Origin: Pirellulaceae bacterium
Lineage (GTDB): Bacteria > Planctomycetota > Planctomycetia > Pirellulales > Pirellulaceae
Direction: 5' to 3'
DNA: 10,393 bases
Assembly (NCBI GenBank): GCA_020846515.1
Contig: JADLDX010001089.1
Span: 1-10,393, forward strand
The position numbers and the translations under genes were made by a program. Below are positions 1 to 6,117 of this stretch, piece after piece. The stretch's first letter is position 1. Each line of letters opens with the position of its first letter. The notes under the pieces were generated by a model. It was given only the letters and a program-made list of their open reading frames with translations, was not told the origin of the DNA and did no database searches.

Positions 1-136
1 ACGCAGCTTTGTTGTCAGCTGGCAGTAAATTCGGCCCAGCAGCATTGCGATTGGAAGAATTCATGTGCTCAGTTACTAACTGAACGTATCGTTTTTGCAG
101 TCGTCGATCCATCGACGGAAGTTTTAGTCCATTCAT
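1..136 (-). CDS. Partial transposase, probable Tn5/IS50-like IS4 family (N-terminus only)
   Basis: An open frame begins at ATG 136-134 on the minus strand and stays open to the left edge (45 codons). An in-frame TAG lies 18 nt upstream, so the start is this ATG or the next in-frame ATG at 112. The residues MDRRLQKRYVQLVTEH, followed by a Gly/Pro/Asn-rich linker ending PADNKAA, resemble from memory the N-terminal DNA-binding segment of Tn5-type transposases ('LDRRLxKRYxxLV...'). In those proteins a 'FAxxxAAWRFxxN' block follows. The DDE catalytic core would lie outside the window. A possible IS end sits just upstream. Family assignment rests on this short stretch and could be wrong. No other mobile-element gene is visible. 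Confidence 0.5.
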   Translation of the reverse strand, partial: MNGLKLPSMDRRLQKRYVQLVTEHMNSSNRNAAGPNLLPADNKAA

Positions 137-185
137 CCTGCGGAGAATAAACTAATTCACGAGTTGTGTAGATACCAATGGCTAC
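137..185. mobile_element. Possible insertion-sequence end upstream of the partial transposase
   Basis: Read on the minus strand, this stretch contains TATCTACACAACTC, which resembles the inner part of the Tn5/IS50 outside end (TTATACACAAGT), in particular TACACA. It lies about 45 nt upstream of the transposase start and 20-30 nt beyond the stop of the neighbouring membrane-protein gene at 203. This fits an IS inserted just downstream of that gene. The exact boundary cannot be fixed because the other IS end and the target duplication lie outside the window. Confidence 0.35.
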
Positions 186-202
186 GCAGCAGGAGGGTTA
201 GT

Positions 203-1417
203 TTACTCTTTGCGCAAGATAACCAGCATTTCGGCTGGCATTTGTCCTAGCATGCCAACCGAAGATCGCGATTGGCCTGTCAGACTGGTTGATACTCGCT
301 CGGTATCGGCCGAGCGTTTCACGGCTGAAAACTTTGGCAGAATAGACTGTAACGTGCTGTCTCTTGATTCAAGCACAATCAGTCTTGCGGCACCGCGTTT
401 GGATAAACTGGCTCCTGCAGGTACGCGCTGCAATGCATCGGTCAACTCTTTCTGACCCATCGACAAGCTGTAAGAAAAATCACGGAAGTTCGCCGTATCG
501 TTTTCGATGGCGACCATCAATTTTTCCAACAATCCAGCTTCGCTCTGGATAAACACAATCGCCACGTCAGAAGCCTGCGTGTCCGTCTGCGACTGACCGA
601 CAATCATCTGACTATCGATCATCGCTTTCACCAGCTCAGGCTGGGCGACAATGGGGCTGGCCATGGCAATTCCAAGATCGGTCAGCAGGCCGTCGAAACG
701 ACCGGCATCCCAACCTTGGCTGGTCATAACCACATCACCCATAAACAACACATTGAAGGACGCCTCAACGGCCTGCCCGTGAAGATCCTCGGGTTTCTGC
801 TGACGATTGGCAACAATTGTACCTTCGGGTCGCGGTCCATTCGGTCCAACCGGCATGTCGGCAGAATTAGACGTGCCCGGTGAAGCCGCTTTAGCAGGCT
901 CATTGGCCTGGGCCAAATCATTAGTCTGCTGGGCTGTATCAGGCTGGGCTATAACTGGCTCGTCCACAGGCAGATTGGCAAGTGGTTGAACGTTCGAAGT
1001 GCCTCCCATGGGAATCACGACGAACCAGATAGCCGACGCCGCCAAGGCAGTCAGCGCGGACCAAGCCCAAAGCTGCATCGACTTGGCTGGTTGGGCTGGC
1101 TCGGTTGAGTTCGTTAAGACCTTGGTGGCTGCGACGGGTGCAGCAGATTGAAGACTTCCGGATTGCTCGACCGCGGCTGCTTGAGCCAGCTCGATGACTC
1201 GCTGCGCGAAGTTGGCTTTCTTCAAACTGGCAGAGGAGGGCGGTAACTTTGCCAAGTTATGCAGATCCAAGCGATTGGATCTCAATGCTTGCAGATACTC
1301 AACGGCCGGCTGGCTGTCGCGCAGCAAGTTCTCTACTTGCAGACGCTCAGCCCTCTCTAACGCATCATCCAGATACGCTGAGAGCAGCTCTCGATCGAAT
1401 TCGTTGAGACTACCCAT
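203..1417 (-). CDS. Anti-sigma-factor-like single-pass membrane protein
   Basis: The protein has 404 residues from ATG 1417-1415. A GGAG lies 11 nt upstream of it on the minus strand; a TTG 27 nt further out is possible but less likely. The N-terminal helix 'ELLSAYLDDALERAERLQVENLL' region (about residues 10-32) resembles the start of planctomycete anti-sigma proteins, in which 'LSAYLDGEL' is typical. No His/Cys zinc-binding set is present. An Ala/Gln/Pro-rich linker leads to one hydrophobic segment (about 116-137, LWAWSALTALAASAIWFVV). A long Pro/Ala/Gln/Asn-rich stretch (140-215) follows, then a folded C-terminal domain (about 218-404) of unknown type, predicted to lie outside the cytoplasm. 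A sigma-factor gene would be expected next to it, but none lies within the 490 nt upstream; the left side is an IS. Function is therefore inferred from architecture only. It could also be a general envelope protein with an anti-sigma-like N-terminus. Confidence 0.6.
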   Translation of the reverse strand: MGSLNEFDRELLSAYLDDALERAERLQVENLLRDSQPAVEYLQALRSNRLDLHNLAKLPPSSASLKKANFAQRVIELAQAAAVEQSGSLQSAAPVAATKVLTNSTEPAQPAKSMQLWAWSALTALAASAIWFVVIPMGGTSNVQPLANLPVDEPVIAQPDTAQQTNDLAQANEPAKAASPGTSNSADMPVGPNGPRPEGTIVANRQQKPEDLHGQAVEASFNVLFMGDVVMTSQGWDAGRFDGLLTDLGIAMASPIVAQPELVKAMIDSQMIVGQSQTDTQASDVAIVFIQSEAGLLEKLMVAIENDTANFRDFSYSLSMGQKELTDALQRVPAGASLSKRGAARLIVLESRDSTLQSILPKFSAVKRSADTERVSTSLTGQSRSSVGMLGQMPAEMLVILRKE

Positions 1418-1529
1418 TGCTACCAAAACTCCGAGGACGGCCAAACCGCCTCGCTGACCGTAGAACCTGTACCAGCAATCTACAGATTGGCGACGAGCGT
1501 CGCAATCTAGTTGCTTGATTCTGGGAAAA

Positions 1530-1555
1530 CCGTGTTCTGAAATTTCAGTTCACGG
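1530..1555. promoter_or_regulatory. 26-bp dyad-symmetric element upstream of the anti-sigma-like gene
   Basis: A perfect 12-bp palindrome, CTGAAATTTCAG (1537-1548), is flanked on both sides by TT and then by matching arms CCGTG (1530-1534) and CACGG (1551-1555). The two-part symmetry about one centre suits either a dimeric regulator binding site or a hairpin. It lies 113 nt upstream of the ATG at 1417 and about 350 nt from HU. No T-run follows it in either direction, so a terminator is unlikely. Regulatory function is inferred from symmetry alone. Confidence 0.4.
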
Positions 1556-1809
1556 GTTCTATGCAGCGTTTGATGCGTTTAGGTGGTAGGAAGTTCCCTG
1601 GCGGGTTGCTATCGTTTTGGGGCTTTTTCAAAATTTTGTGAGTACAGGATAGGAGGCGAGAAATTATTCGGCAAAATATGCGGGTTGGTCCGATTGAATC
1701 AAGCTTGCCGAGTATGCTGCCGATTTACTGCTGCTAGGGAGACGTGTGTGATGAGCCTACCGGCGAGTCACGAGAGTTAATGAGCCGCCCATGTGAGTGG
1801 TGAGGTGCC

Positions 1810-1838
1810 TTGACGCTCTGCTGTCGCCCCGTTACACT
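1810..1838 (+). promoter_or_regulatory. Sigma-70-type promoter for the HU gene
   Basis: TTGACG (1810-1815) and TACACT (1833-1838) are separated by exactly 17 bp and match the housekeeping consensus at 5 of 6 and 4 of 6 positions. Transcription would begin near 1845, giving a leader of about 60 nt before the GTG start at 1908. No other comparably good promoter is seen in this gap. Confidence 0.6.
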
Positions 1839-1907
1839 TCGGCATGTTAAACCATGGCTTGCAAATGACTTACGGCAATTGCAGGCGGACTTTTCGGAGC
1901 ATGCGAA

Positions 1908-2288
1908 GTGACGAAGAAAGAGATCGTTCGTGCGATTTCCGACAAGACGGGGCTGACGCAGTTGCAGATCAAGGAGATCGTGCAGCTCACTTTTGAAGGC
2001 ATTGTCGAGACGCTACTTGAAGAGGGACGCGTCGAGTTGAGAAACTTCGGAGTGTTCCAAGTCAAAACGCGGAAAGCTCGACAAGCTCGTAACCCACGTA
2101 CGGGACGTCAGGTTTCAGTGCCGGCCAAGAGCGTGGTGGTTTTCAAGCCTGGTAAAGGCATGGAGGCCCGCGTGAAATTGGCCGACGAGCAGGGACTGGC
2201 GGAACGACTGGAGCGACTTGAAGCTGACACGAGCGGGGCCGATGCTCCGGACGAGCCAGCGATGGAAGAAGAATCAACCCAATTTTAG
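1908..2288 (+). CDS. HU-family nucleoid DNA-binding protein with acidic C-terminal tail
   Basis: The protein has 126 residues. It starts at GTG 1908 with GGAG 8 nt upstream (1896-1899); the ATG at 1901 is out of frame. HU/IHF proteins bind and bend double-stranded DNA as dimers and compact the chromosome. Residues 1-90 match a full HU core: the N-terminal '[10 protein letters not shown]' helices, 'VELRNFGVF' at 42-50, and the beta-arm 'RNPRTG' at 61-66 with Pro63 at the intercalating position. The core ends in '[14 protein letters not shown]'. Typical HU stops near residue 90. Here a further 36 residues (91-126) carry about 12 Asp/Glu against two Arg, with no Lys/Ala repeats, unlike the basic tails of some actinobacterial or chlamydial DNA-binding proteins. 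A promoter lies at 1810-1838. The gene may be co-transcribed with the lipoprotein gene 97 nt downstream unless the weak terminator at 2303-2322 acts. HU and IHF subtypes cannot be told apart here. Confidence 0.93.
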   Translation: MTKKEIVRAISDKTGLTQLQIKEIVQLTFEGIVETLLEEGRVELRNFGVFQVKTRKARQARNPRTGRQVSVPAKSVVVFKPGKGMEARVKLADEQGLAERLERLEADTSGADAPDEPAMEEESTQF

Positions 2289-2302
2289 CTTGGATGATTA
2301 GT

Positions 2303-2322
2303 AGCCCGATGACTGGGCTCTT
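2303..2322 (+). terminator. Weak hairpin after HU
   Basis: AGCCC (2303-2307) and GGGCT (2315-2319) form a 5-bp stem with a 7-nt loop, followed by CTTT. It lies 15 nt after the HU stop codon. The stem and T-run are both short, so termination may be partial or absent. A separate perfect palindrome, GAGCTAGCTC, lies at 2332-2341. Confidence 0.3.
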
Positions 2323-2385
2323 TATGAACAAGAGCTAGCTCCGGCGATAGAACGAGCCATCAAGGATTTCACGGAGGAGTTGAAG

Positions 2386-2601
2386 ATGCGACGTTGGTTA
2401 CTCGCAGCAATGTTGTTGGGTTGTTTGACCGCCTCGGGCTGTGCCCTGCCGATCTATTCAGCTTTGCCAGAGCGTCGAGCTGAACAGCTGATCTACACCT
2501 CTGAAAATCTACGCCTGTTAATCCAGGAATGGGAACGCTTTTGGTTCCTGGATCAACCTGACCATATGACGCCCTACCGCGTCCATGGCGGCGTGATCTA
2601 A
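2386..2601 (+). CDS. Small lipoprotein-like exported protein, function unknown
   Basis: The protein has 71 residues from ATG 2386. A strong ribosome binding site GGAGGAG (2373-2379) lies 6 nt upstream of this ATG; the TTG at 2380 directly abuts the site and is unlikely to be the start. The N-terminus is a signal peptide (MRRWLLAAMLLGCLTASGC). Lipid attachment could occur at Cys19 (preceded by ASG) or Cys13 (preceded by LLG); neither is a perfect lipobox. The mature part is about 52 residues and rich in charged and aromatic residues, with the block 'EWERFWFLDQPDHMTPYRVH' at about 48-67. That block looks like the conserved part of the protein, and I believe small proteins of this kind recur in planctomycetes, but I cannot verify this. 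No enzymatic motif is visible. The gene follows HU by 97 nt and converges on rnc. Confidence 0.72.
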   Translation: MRRWLLAAMLLGCLTASGCALPIYSALPERRAEQLIYTSENLRLLIQEWERFWFLDQPDHMTPYRVHGGVI

Positions 2602-2627
2602 GCCAACTCGCCATCGCACGCAGATTG

Positions 2628-2659
2628 CTATCCAACCAGACTGTTATCCAACCAGACTG
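2628..2659. repeat. Tandem duplication of a 16-bp unit
   Basis: Two adjacent copies of a 16-bp unit (2628-2643 and 2644-2659) share TATCCAACCAGACTG exactly and differ only at the first base (C or T). The duplication starts 26 nt after the lipoprotein stop codon. It is probably a replication-slippage duplication; no function is evident. Confidence 0.75.
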
Positions 2660-2848
2660 GCACTAGTCCAGGCTGGAGTTAGAACAGGCTGGGATGGCAG
2701 ATTTGTCCGAGTCCCTCAGTCGCCATGCGTCCAGTTTCGCAAGGCGATCCAGGCGACCAAGTAGTCTGATCATGTCATGGCCTGTCCCCCGGCAGGTTAT
2801 CAAGCGGGATTGAAACGCACGCTGACAGACTCTTGCGCCCATGCAGGA

Positions 2849-2870
2849 TAAAAGGCATCGACTGATGCCT
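2849..2870 (-). terminator. Rho-independent terminator of rnc
   Basis: Read on the minus strand, AGGCATC and GATGCCT form a perfect 7-bp stem around the 4-nt loop AGTC, directly followed by a T-run (plus strand AAAA at 2850-2853). It lies about 70 nt beyond the rnc stop codon at 2940-2942 and in the right orientation. The stem is short but ends in a proper T-tract. Confidence 0.5.
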
Positions 2871-2939
2871 GGTCCGTCGGAAGCTATCGCTTCACATTAC
2901 CGCCTGACAGGACCGCATCTTACTTTCGCGGGCTTCAAT

Positions 2940-3680
2940 TTACGGATCGAGCATAGAATAAGGTGCAGGCAGTCCCTGCAATTCTGCCAACGCATTGCCA
3001 GCGGCACGCTGTTCGGCATCCTTCTTGTTGCGTCCCCAAGCTGGGGTATAGCGCGTCTTACCGAGAACAGCCACGATCTGAAAAGCCTTGGAATGGTCTG
3101 GCCCTTTTTCTCCTACCAACTGATAGCTGGGGGCGATTCCATACTGTCGCTGCGCTAAGTGTTGCAGAGCCGATTTGTAGTTGCCAATGGAATGACCCTT
3201 GACCGCTTGAACCAGTTCCTCTTGCATCGTCCTGAGTACAAACTCGCGAGCCGCTTCCATGCCGCCGTCCAGATAAACCGCCGCGACCATGGCTTCAAAA
3301 ACATCGGACAGCAAACTCTTGGGAACTCCCGTGGCCGACTGCATACCCTTGCCTAGAATCAGGCATTCTTCCAAACCCAGTTTGCGACTGATCTTTGCGC
3401 AGCATCGCCGACTTACCACCGCCGACTTTACCTGCGTCAACTCGCCTTCCAGGTATTCCGGGTGCTGCGCATACAACCATTCGCAGATCGTGAAGCCCAG
3501 AATGGCATCGCCAAGAAATTCAAGTCGTTCGTTCGACTGCAGTCGGTTCGGAGCACCGGACGCATGGGTCAGTGCCGAAACGGCTAAGTCAAAATCTTGG
3601 AACTTGTAGCTAATCCGTGCTTCGCACAACGCAACTTTCTCGTGATGTAACGGCTGTGCAGGATTAGCGGAGTCTTGCAT
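2940..3680 (-). CDS. rnc: Ribonuclease III
   Basis: The protein has 246 residues, within the usual bacterial range of about 220-260, and starts at ATG 3680-3678. RNase III cleaves double-stranded RNA and acts in rRNA maturation and mRNA turnover as a cytoplasmic homodimer. The endonuclease domain spans about residues 15-155. It contains the family signature NERLEFLGDAI (50-60) with metal-binding Glu54 and Asp58, and the second catalytic block SDVFEAMVAAVYLDGG with Asp126 and Glu129. All expected catalytic carboxylates are present. A double-stranded-RNA-binding domain follows (about 167-236) and ends in GRNKKDAEQRAAGNALAEL. No good Shine-Dalgarno precedes the ATG, although a promoter is seen at 3736-3764. 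The gene is divergent from purB and does not neighbour era, recO or lepB here. Its terminator is at 2849-2870. Confidence 0.97.
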   Translation of the reverse strand: MQDSANPAQPLHHEKVALCEARISYKFQDFDLAVSALTHASGAPNRLQSNERLEFLGDAILGFTICEWLYAQHPEYLEGELTQVKSAVVSRRCCAKISRKLGLEECLILGKGMQSATGVPKSLLSDVFEAMVAAVYLDGGMEAAREFVLRTMQEELVQAVKGHSIGNYKSALQHLAQRQYGIAPSYQLVGEKGPDHSKAFQIVAVLGKTRYTPAWGRNKKDAEQRAAGNALAELQGLPAPYSMLDP

Positions 3681-3735
3681 GTGGAGCGTTTTTTAACGGC
3701 GGTGGCTCATTGGCTACGGAATACCTAAGTGGGGG

Positions 3736-3764
3736 AAGGTACCCTCCATTCGGATTCTTGTCAA
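3736..3764 (-). promoter_or_regulatory. Probable sigma-70-type promoter for rnc
   Basis: On the minus strand a perfect TTGACA (3764-3759) is followed after exactly 17 bp by TACCTT (3741-3736), a weaker -10 with T, A and final T conserved. Transcription would start near 3729, about 50 nt before the rnc ATG. Confidence 0.5.
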
Positions 3765-3772
3765 CGTATTAA

Positions 3773-3841
3773 TATGGGGTCCTGGAAAAATCCCCATACT
3801 CGAACAAACGTCGAGAAACCCCTTGTTTGAATTCCAGAGGA
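3773..3841 (+). promoter_or_regulatory. Inverted-repeat cluster upstream of purB (possible structured leader)
   Basis: Several inverted repeats are packed into 69 nt. TATGGGG (3773-3779) pairs with CCCCATA (3792-3798). CTCGA (3799-3803) pairs with TCGAG (3811-3815). CTGGAA (3782-3787) pairs with TTCCAG (3832-3837) and could extend to GGA at 3839-3841 across a bulge. CAAAC (3805-3809) pairs with GTTTG (3825-3829). Some pairings exclude others, as in alternative RNA folds. The cluster lies 110-180 nt upstream of the purB ATG. No known purine or PRPP/ppGpp riboswitch signature was recognised, and no strong purB promoter was found to prove that the cluster is transcribed. Confidence 0.3.
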
Positions 3842-3951
3842 CGGGACAATCCCAAACGGCACGCTCATGATCTCCCAAGAGCCATGAACAGTCGTCCCCT
3901 ATGATAACGCATTACCGCCATTTCGATCACCGCCTCAGGACAATAAATCTT

Positions 3952-5379
3952 ATGGCAGACAGTCATCTGTATGAGAATCCGCTCATTACCCGCTATGCAT
4001 CGAAGGAAATGGCCGGGTTGTGGAGCACTCACAACCGCACAAAACTCTGGCGCAAGCTGTGGGTCGTGCTGGCTGAATGCCAACGAGAGCTTGGGCTGGC
4101 GATCTCGGAAGGGCAAATTGCCGAGCTAAAATCCTTTGTCGATCAGCCAAATTTGGAGGTAGCCGCCAAGTTCGAACGCGAGCTGCGTCACGACGTGATG
4201 GCCCACATTCATGCCTATGGCGAGCAGGCTCCTGGAGCACGCGGCATCATCCATCTGGGTGCTACCAGTTGCTATGTGACCGACAATGCCGACCTGATTC
4301 TCATGCGCGAAGCATTGCAAATGATCGCCAGTCGCTTGGGGCAGGTCATCATCACTCTGGGTAATTTCGCGAAACAGTATCGAGCTCTGCCATGCCTGGC
4401 ATTTACGCATTTGCAAGCCGCCCAACCAACGACAGTGGGCAAACGCGCTTGCCTGTGGGCTTATGATTTGGCCATCGACCTCCAGGAGATCGAACATCGT
4501 TTGGAGACACTGAGGGCGCGCAGTGTCAAAGGGACCACTGGTACCCAAGCCAGCTTTTTGGAACTATTTGCTGGCGATCATGCCAAAGTCCGACAATTGG
4601 AATCGATGGTGGCCCAGCGCTTGGGCTTCAGCGGTAGTTATGCGGTCACAGGGCAAACGTACCCACGCAAGATTGACAGCCAAATCGTCGACTCGCTGTC
4701 AGGTGTTGGGCAGAGCCTACACAAGATAGCCACGGATCTGCGACTGTTGGCTCACCGCAAAGAAGTAGATGAACCATTTGAAAAGCAGCAGATCGGTTCG
4801 TCGGCCATGCCCTATAAGCGCAATCCCATGCGGTCAGAACGAATTTGCTCGCTAGCCAGGTTTGTGATGAGCCTGCAAACGTCGACCGCTGCCACCGCGT
4901 CGGTCCAGTGGTTGGAACGGACGTTGGACGACAGCGCCAACCGCAGATTGGTGCTGCCGCAAAGCTTTTTAGGGATCGACGCCTGCTTGATCTTGATGCA
5001 AAACGTGGCGGCTGGATTGGACGTTTACGAAGCAACCATCACTAAAAATCTTCTTGAAGAGCTACCGTTTATGGCCTCGGAGAACATTATGATGGCGGCT
5101 GTGGCCGCTGGTGCCGACCGACAAGAAATCCACGAACAGATCCGTCAGCACAGCGTGCAAGCTGGCCGACGCGTCAAATCCGAAGGAGCCAGCAACGACC
5201 TGATGCAGCGACTGGCGCAGGACCCACATTTCGCGGGCTTGAAGCTGGCTGAATTCGTCGATCCTGCGAAGTATGTTGGCCGGGCACCCGAGCAAGTAGA
5301 TGAATTCCTGGCAGAAATCGTCGCACCGATCCACGCGCGTTACGACCGTCCCCTTCCGCCTACTGAATTGCGAGTTTAA
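3952..5379 (+). CDS. purB: Adenylosuccinate lyase
   Basis: The protein has 475 residues from ATG 3952, with AGGA 11 nt upstream; an in-frame ATG at 3901 would add 17 residues (starting [10 protein letters not shown]) that do not resemble the family. The enzyme cleaves SAICAR to AICAR and adenylosuccinate to AMP in cytoplasmic purine synthesis. Visible fumarase/aspartase-superfamily blocks, in order, are RHDVMAHIH (79-87), [15 protein letters not shown] (101-115), [14 protein letters not shown] (152-165, His153 the likely catalytic base region) and the signature [16 protein letters not shown] (282-297), whose flexible loop carries the catalytic Ser. Wording in these blocks is close to animal ADSL and unlike the shorter Bacillus-type or E. 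coli-type PurB; this comparison is from memory. The C-terminal region (about 370-475) is the expected helical domain. The purN-like gene follows after 6 nt, indicating one operon. Length and all active-site blocks are intact. Confidence 0.97.
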   Translation: MADSHLYENPLITRYASKEMAGLWSTHNRTKLWRKLWVVLAECQRELGLAISEGQIAELKSFVDQPNLEVAAKFERELRHDVMAHIHAYGEQAPGARGIIHLGATSCYVTDNADLILMREALQMIASRLGQVIITLGNFAKQYRALPCLAFTHLQAAQPTTVGKRACLWAYDLAIDLQEIEHRLETLRARSVKGTTGTQASFLELFAGDHAKVRQLESMVAQRLGFSGSYAVTGQTYPRKIDSQIVDSLSGVGQSLHKIATDLRLLAHRKEVDEPFEKQQIGSSAMPYKRNPMRSERICSLARFVMSLQTSTAATASVQWLERTLDDSANRRLVLPQSFLGIDACLILMQNVAAGLDVYEATITKNLLEELPFMASENIMMAAVAAGADRQEIHEQIRQHSVQAGRRVKSEGASNDLMQRLAQDPHFAGLKLAEFVDPAKYVGRAPEQVDEFLAEIVAPIHARYDRPLPPTELRV

Positions 5380-5385
5380 GCCGCG

Positions 5386-6006
5386 ATGTCGAATTTGCCC
5401 GTGGCAGTGCTTATATCTGGTGGCGGTCCGACGCTGCGCAACTTAATTGTGCAGCGGGATGCAGGTCTGTTGCCGGTCGACTTTCGGCTAGTCATCAGTG
5501 GTCGCGCCTCCGCGATGGGGCTCAACTACGCACACCAAGCCCAGATCGATACGGAAGTCATTGTGCGCAAACAAGCCGCTTCGCCCCAGGAGCACAGCGA
5601 CTCCGTATTTGCGGCCTGCCGGCAGCGCAGTATCGAGTTGGTGGTCATGGGGGGGTATCTCGATCACCTGCTTATTCCCGAGGACTTCAGCAATCGCGTC
5701 GTCAATATTCATCCATCTTTGATTCCGGCGTTTTGCGGACGGGGATTCTATGGTCTGCGCGTGCATCAAGCCGTCCTGGATTACGGCGCGAAACTATCTG
5801 GATGTACAGTGCACTTTGTTGACAATGAATTTGATCATGGTCCGATCATAGCGCAGCGCGCTTGCGCGGTTATGAACGACGACACTGCAGAGACCCTGCA
5901 GGCGCGCGTCTTTGAACTGGAATGTGAACTCTATCCGGAGACCATAGCCGCCATCGCACGCGGGCAAGTGCATGCAAGTGGCCGGCAGGTGCAAGTCCGT
6001 GGATGA
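5386..6006 (+). CDS. purN: Phosphoribosylglycinamide formyltransferase (PurN type)
   Basis: The protein has 206 residues, close to the 190-220 usual for PurN. The reaction transfers a formyl group from 10-formyltetrahydrofolate to GAR in purine synthesis. The N-terminus VAVLISGGGPTLRNL (6-20) fits the phosphate-binding loop of the Rossmann-like fold, although PurN usually reads 'SGxGSNLQ'. The catalytic block is NIHPSLIP with Asn107 and His109, and the Asp of 'NEFDHGPII' is Asp150, so the Asn-His-Asp triad is present. Between them, 'CGRGFYGLRVHQAV' replaces the 'PGLHTHRQAL' type segment of E. coli PurN with about five extra residues. The gene starts 6 nt after purB without a clear Shine-Dalgarno, so translation may be coupled. 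Other folate-dependent formyltransferases (Fmt, PurU) are less likely: the protein is too short and lacks their extra domains. The substrate is not proven by sequence. Confidence 0.9.
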   Translation: MSNLPVAVLISGGGPTLRNLIVQRDAGLLPVDFRLVISGRASAMGLNYAHQAQIDTEVIVRKQAASPQEHSDSVFAACRQRSIELVVMGGYLDHLLIPEDFSNRVVNIHPSLIPAFCGRGFYGLRVHQAVLDYGAKLSGCTVHFVDNEFDHGPIIAQRACAVMNDDTAETLQARVFELECELYPETIAAIARGQVHASGRQVQVRG

Positions 6007-6117
6007 TACAATGCGTTTTTCGAGCGGCTCTTATGACTTTCGCCCAGTCGTCATGAGGGTTCTCCTAGCTCGACAAAGCTCTAACCTCAGCCTCTCTTCT
6101 CGCCTACAAGTGATCTC

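Larger units (their letters stand above)
1418..1907. other. Gene-free region between the anti-sigma-like gene and HU
   Basis: About 490 nt with no convincing gene on either strand. The open frames here are short, rich in Cys and Arg, and lack ribosome binding sites. It contains a split dyad at 1530-1555, a 10-bp AT palindrome CAAAATTTTG at 1629-1638 and the HU promoter at 1810-1838. The two flanking genes are divergent, so both of their control regions should lie here. No tRNA-like or other RNA signature was recognised. Confidence 0.6.
2602..2939. other. Gene-free region between convergent lipoprotein and rnc genes
   Basis: About 340 nt with no supported gene. It contains a 16-bp tandem duplication (2628-2659), further Trp/Leu-neutral sequence without recognisable signals, and the minus-strand terminator of rnc at 2849-2870. 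The open frame that crosses 2841-3158 is antisense to the rnc 3' end and has no support. Confidence 0.6.

Noticed and set aside
1583..1780. Plus-strand open frame of 65 codons in the gap before HU
   Set aside because: Cys/Arg-rich composition without a ribosome binding site or family resemblance; typical of chance open frames.
3901..3951. Upstream ATG extending purB by 17 residues
   Set aside because: The added residues do not match the family, and the protein beginning [11 protein letters not shown] at 3952 matches the expected N-terminus and has AGGA upstream.
4126..4548. Long antisense open frame of 140 codons inside purB
   Set aside because: It lies fully opposite conserved adenylosuccinate lyase blocks and is explained as a shadow of that gene.
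6007..6012. TACAAT as a -10 element for the beta-propeller gene
   Set aside because: No -35-like hexamer lies at the right distance upstream; the gene is more simply explained as part of the purB-purN transcript.
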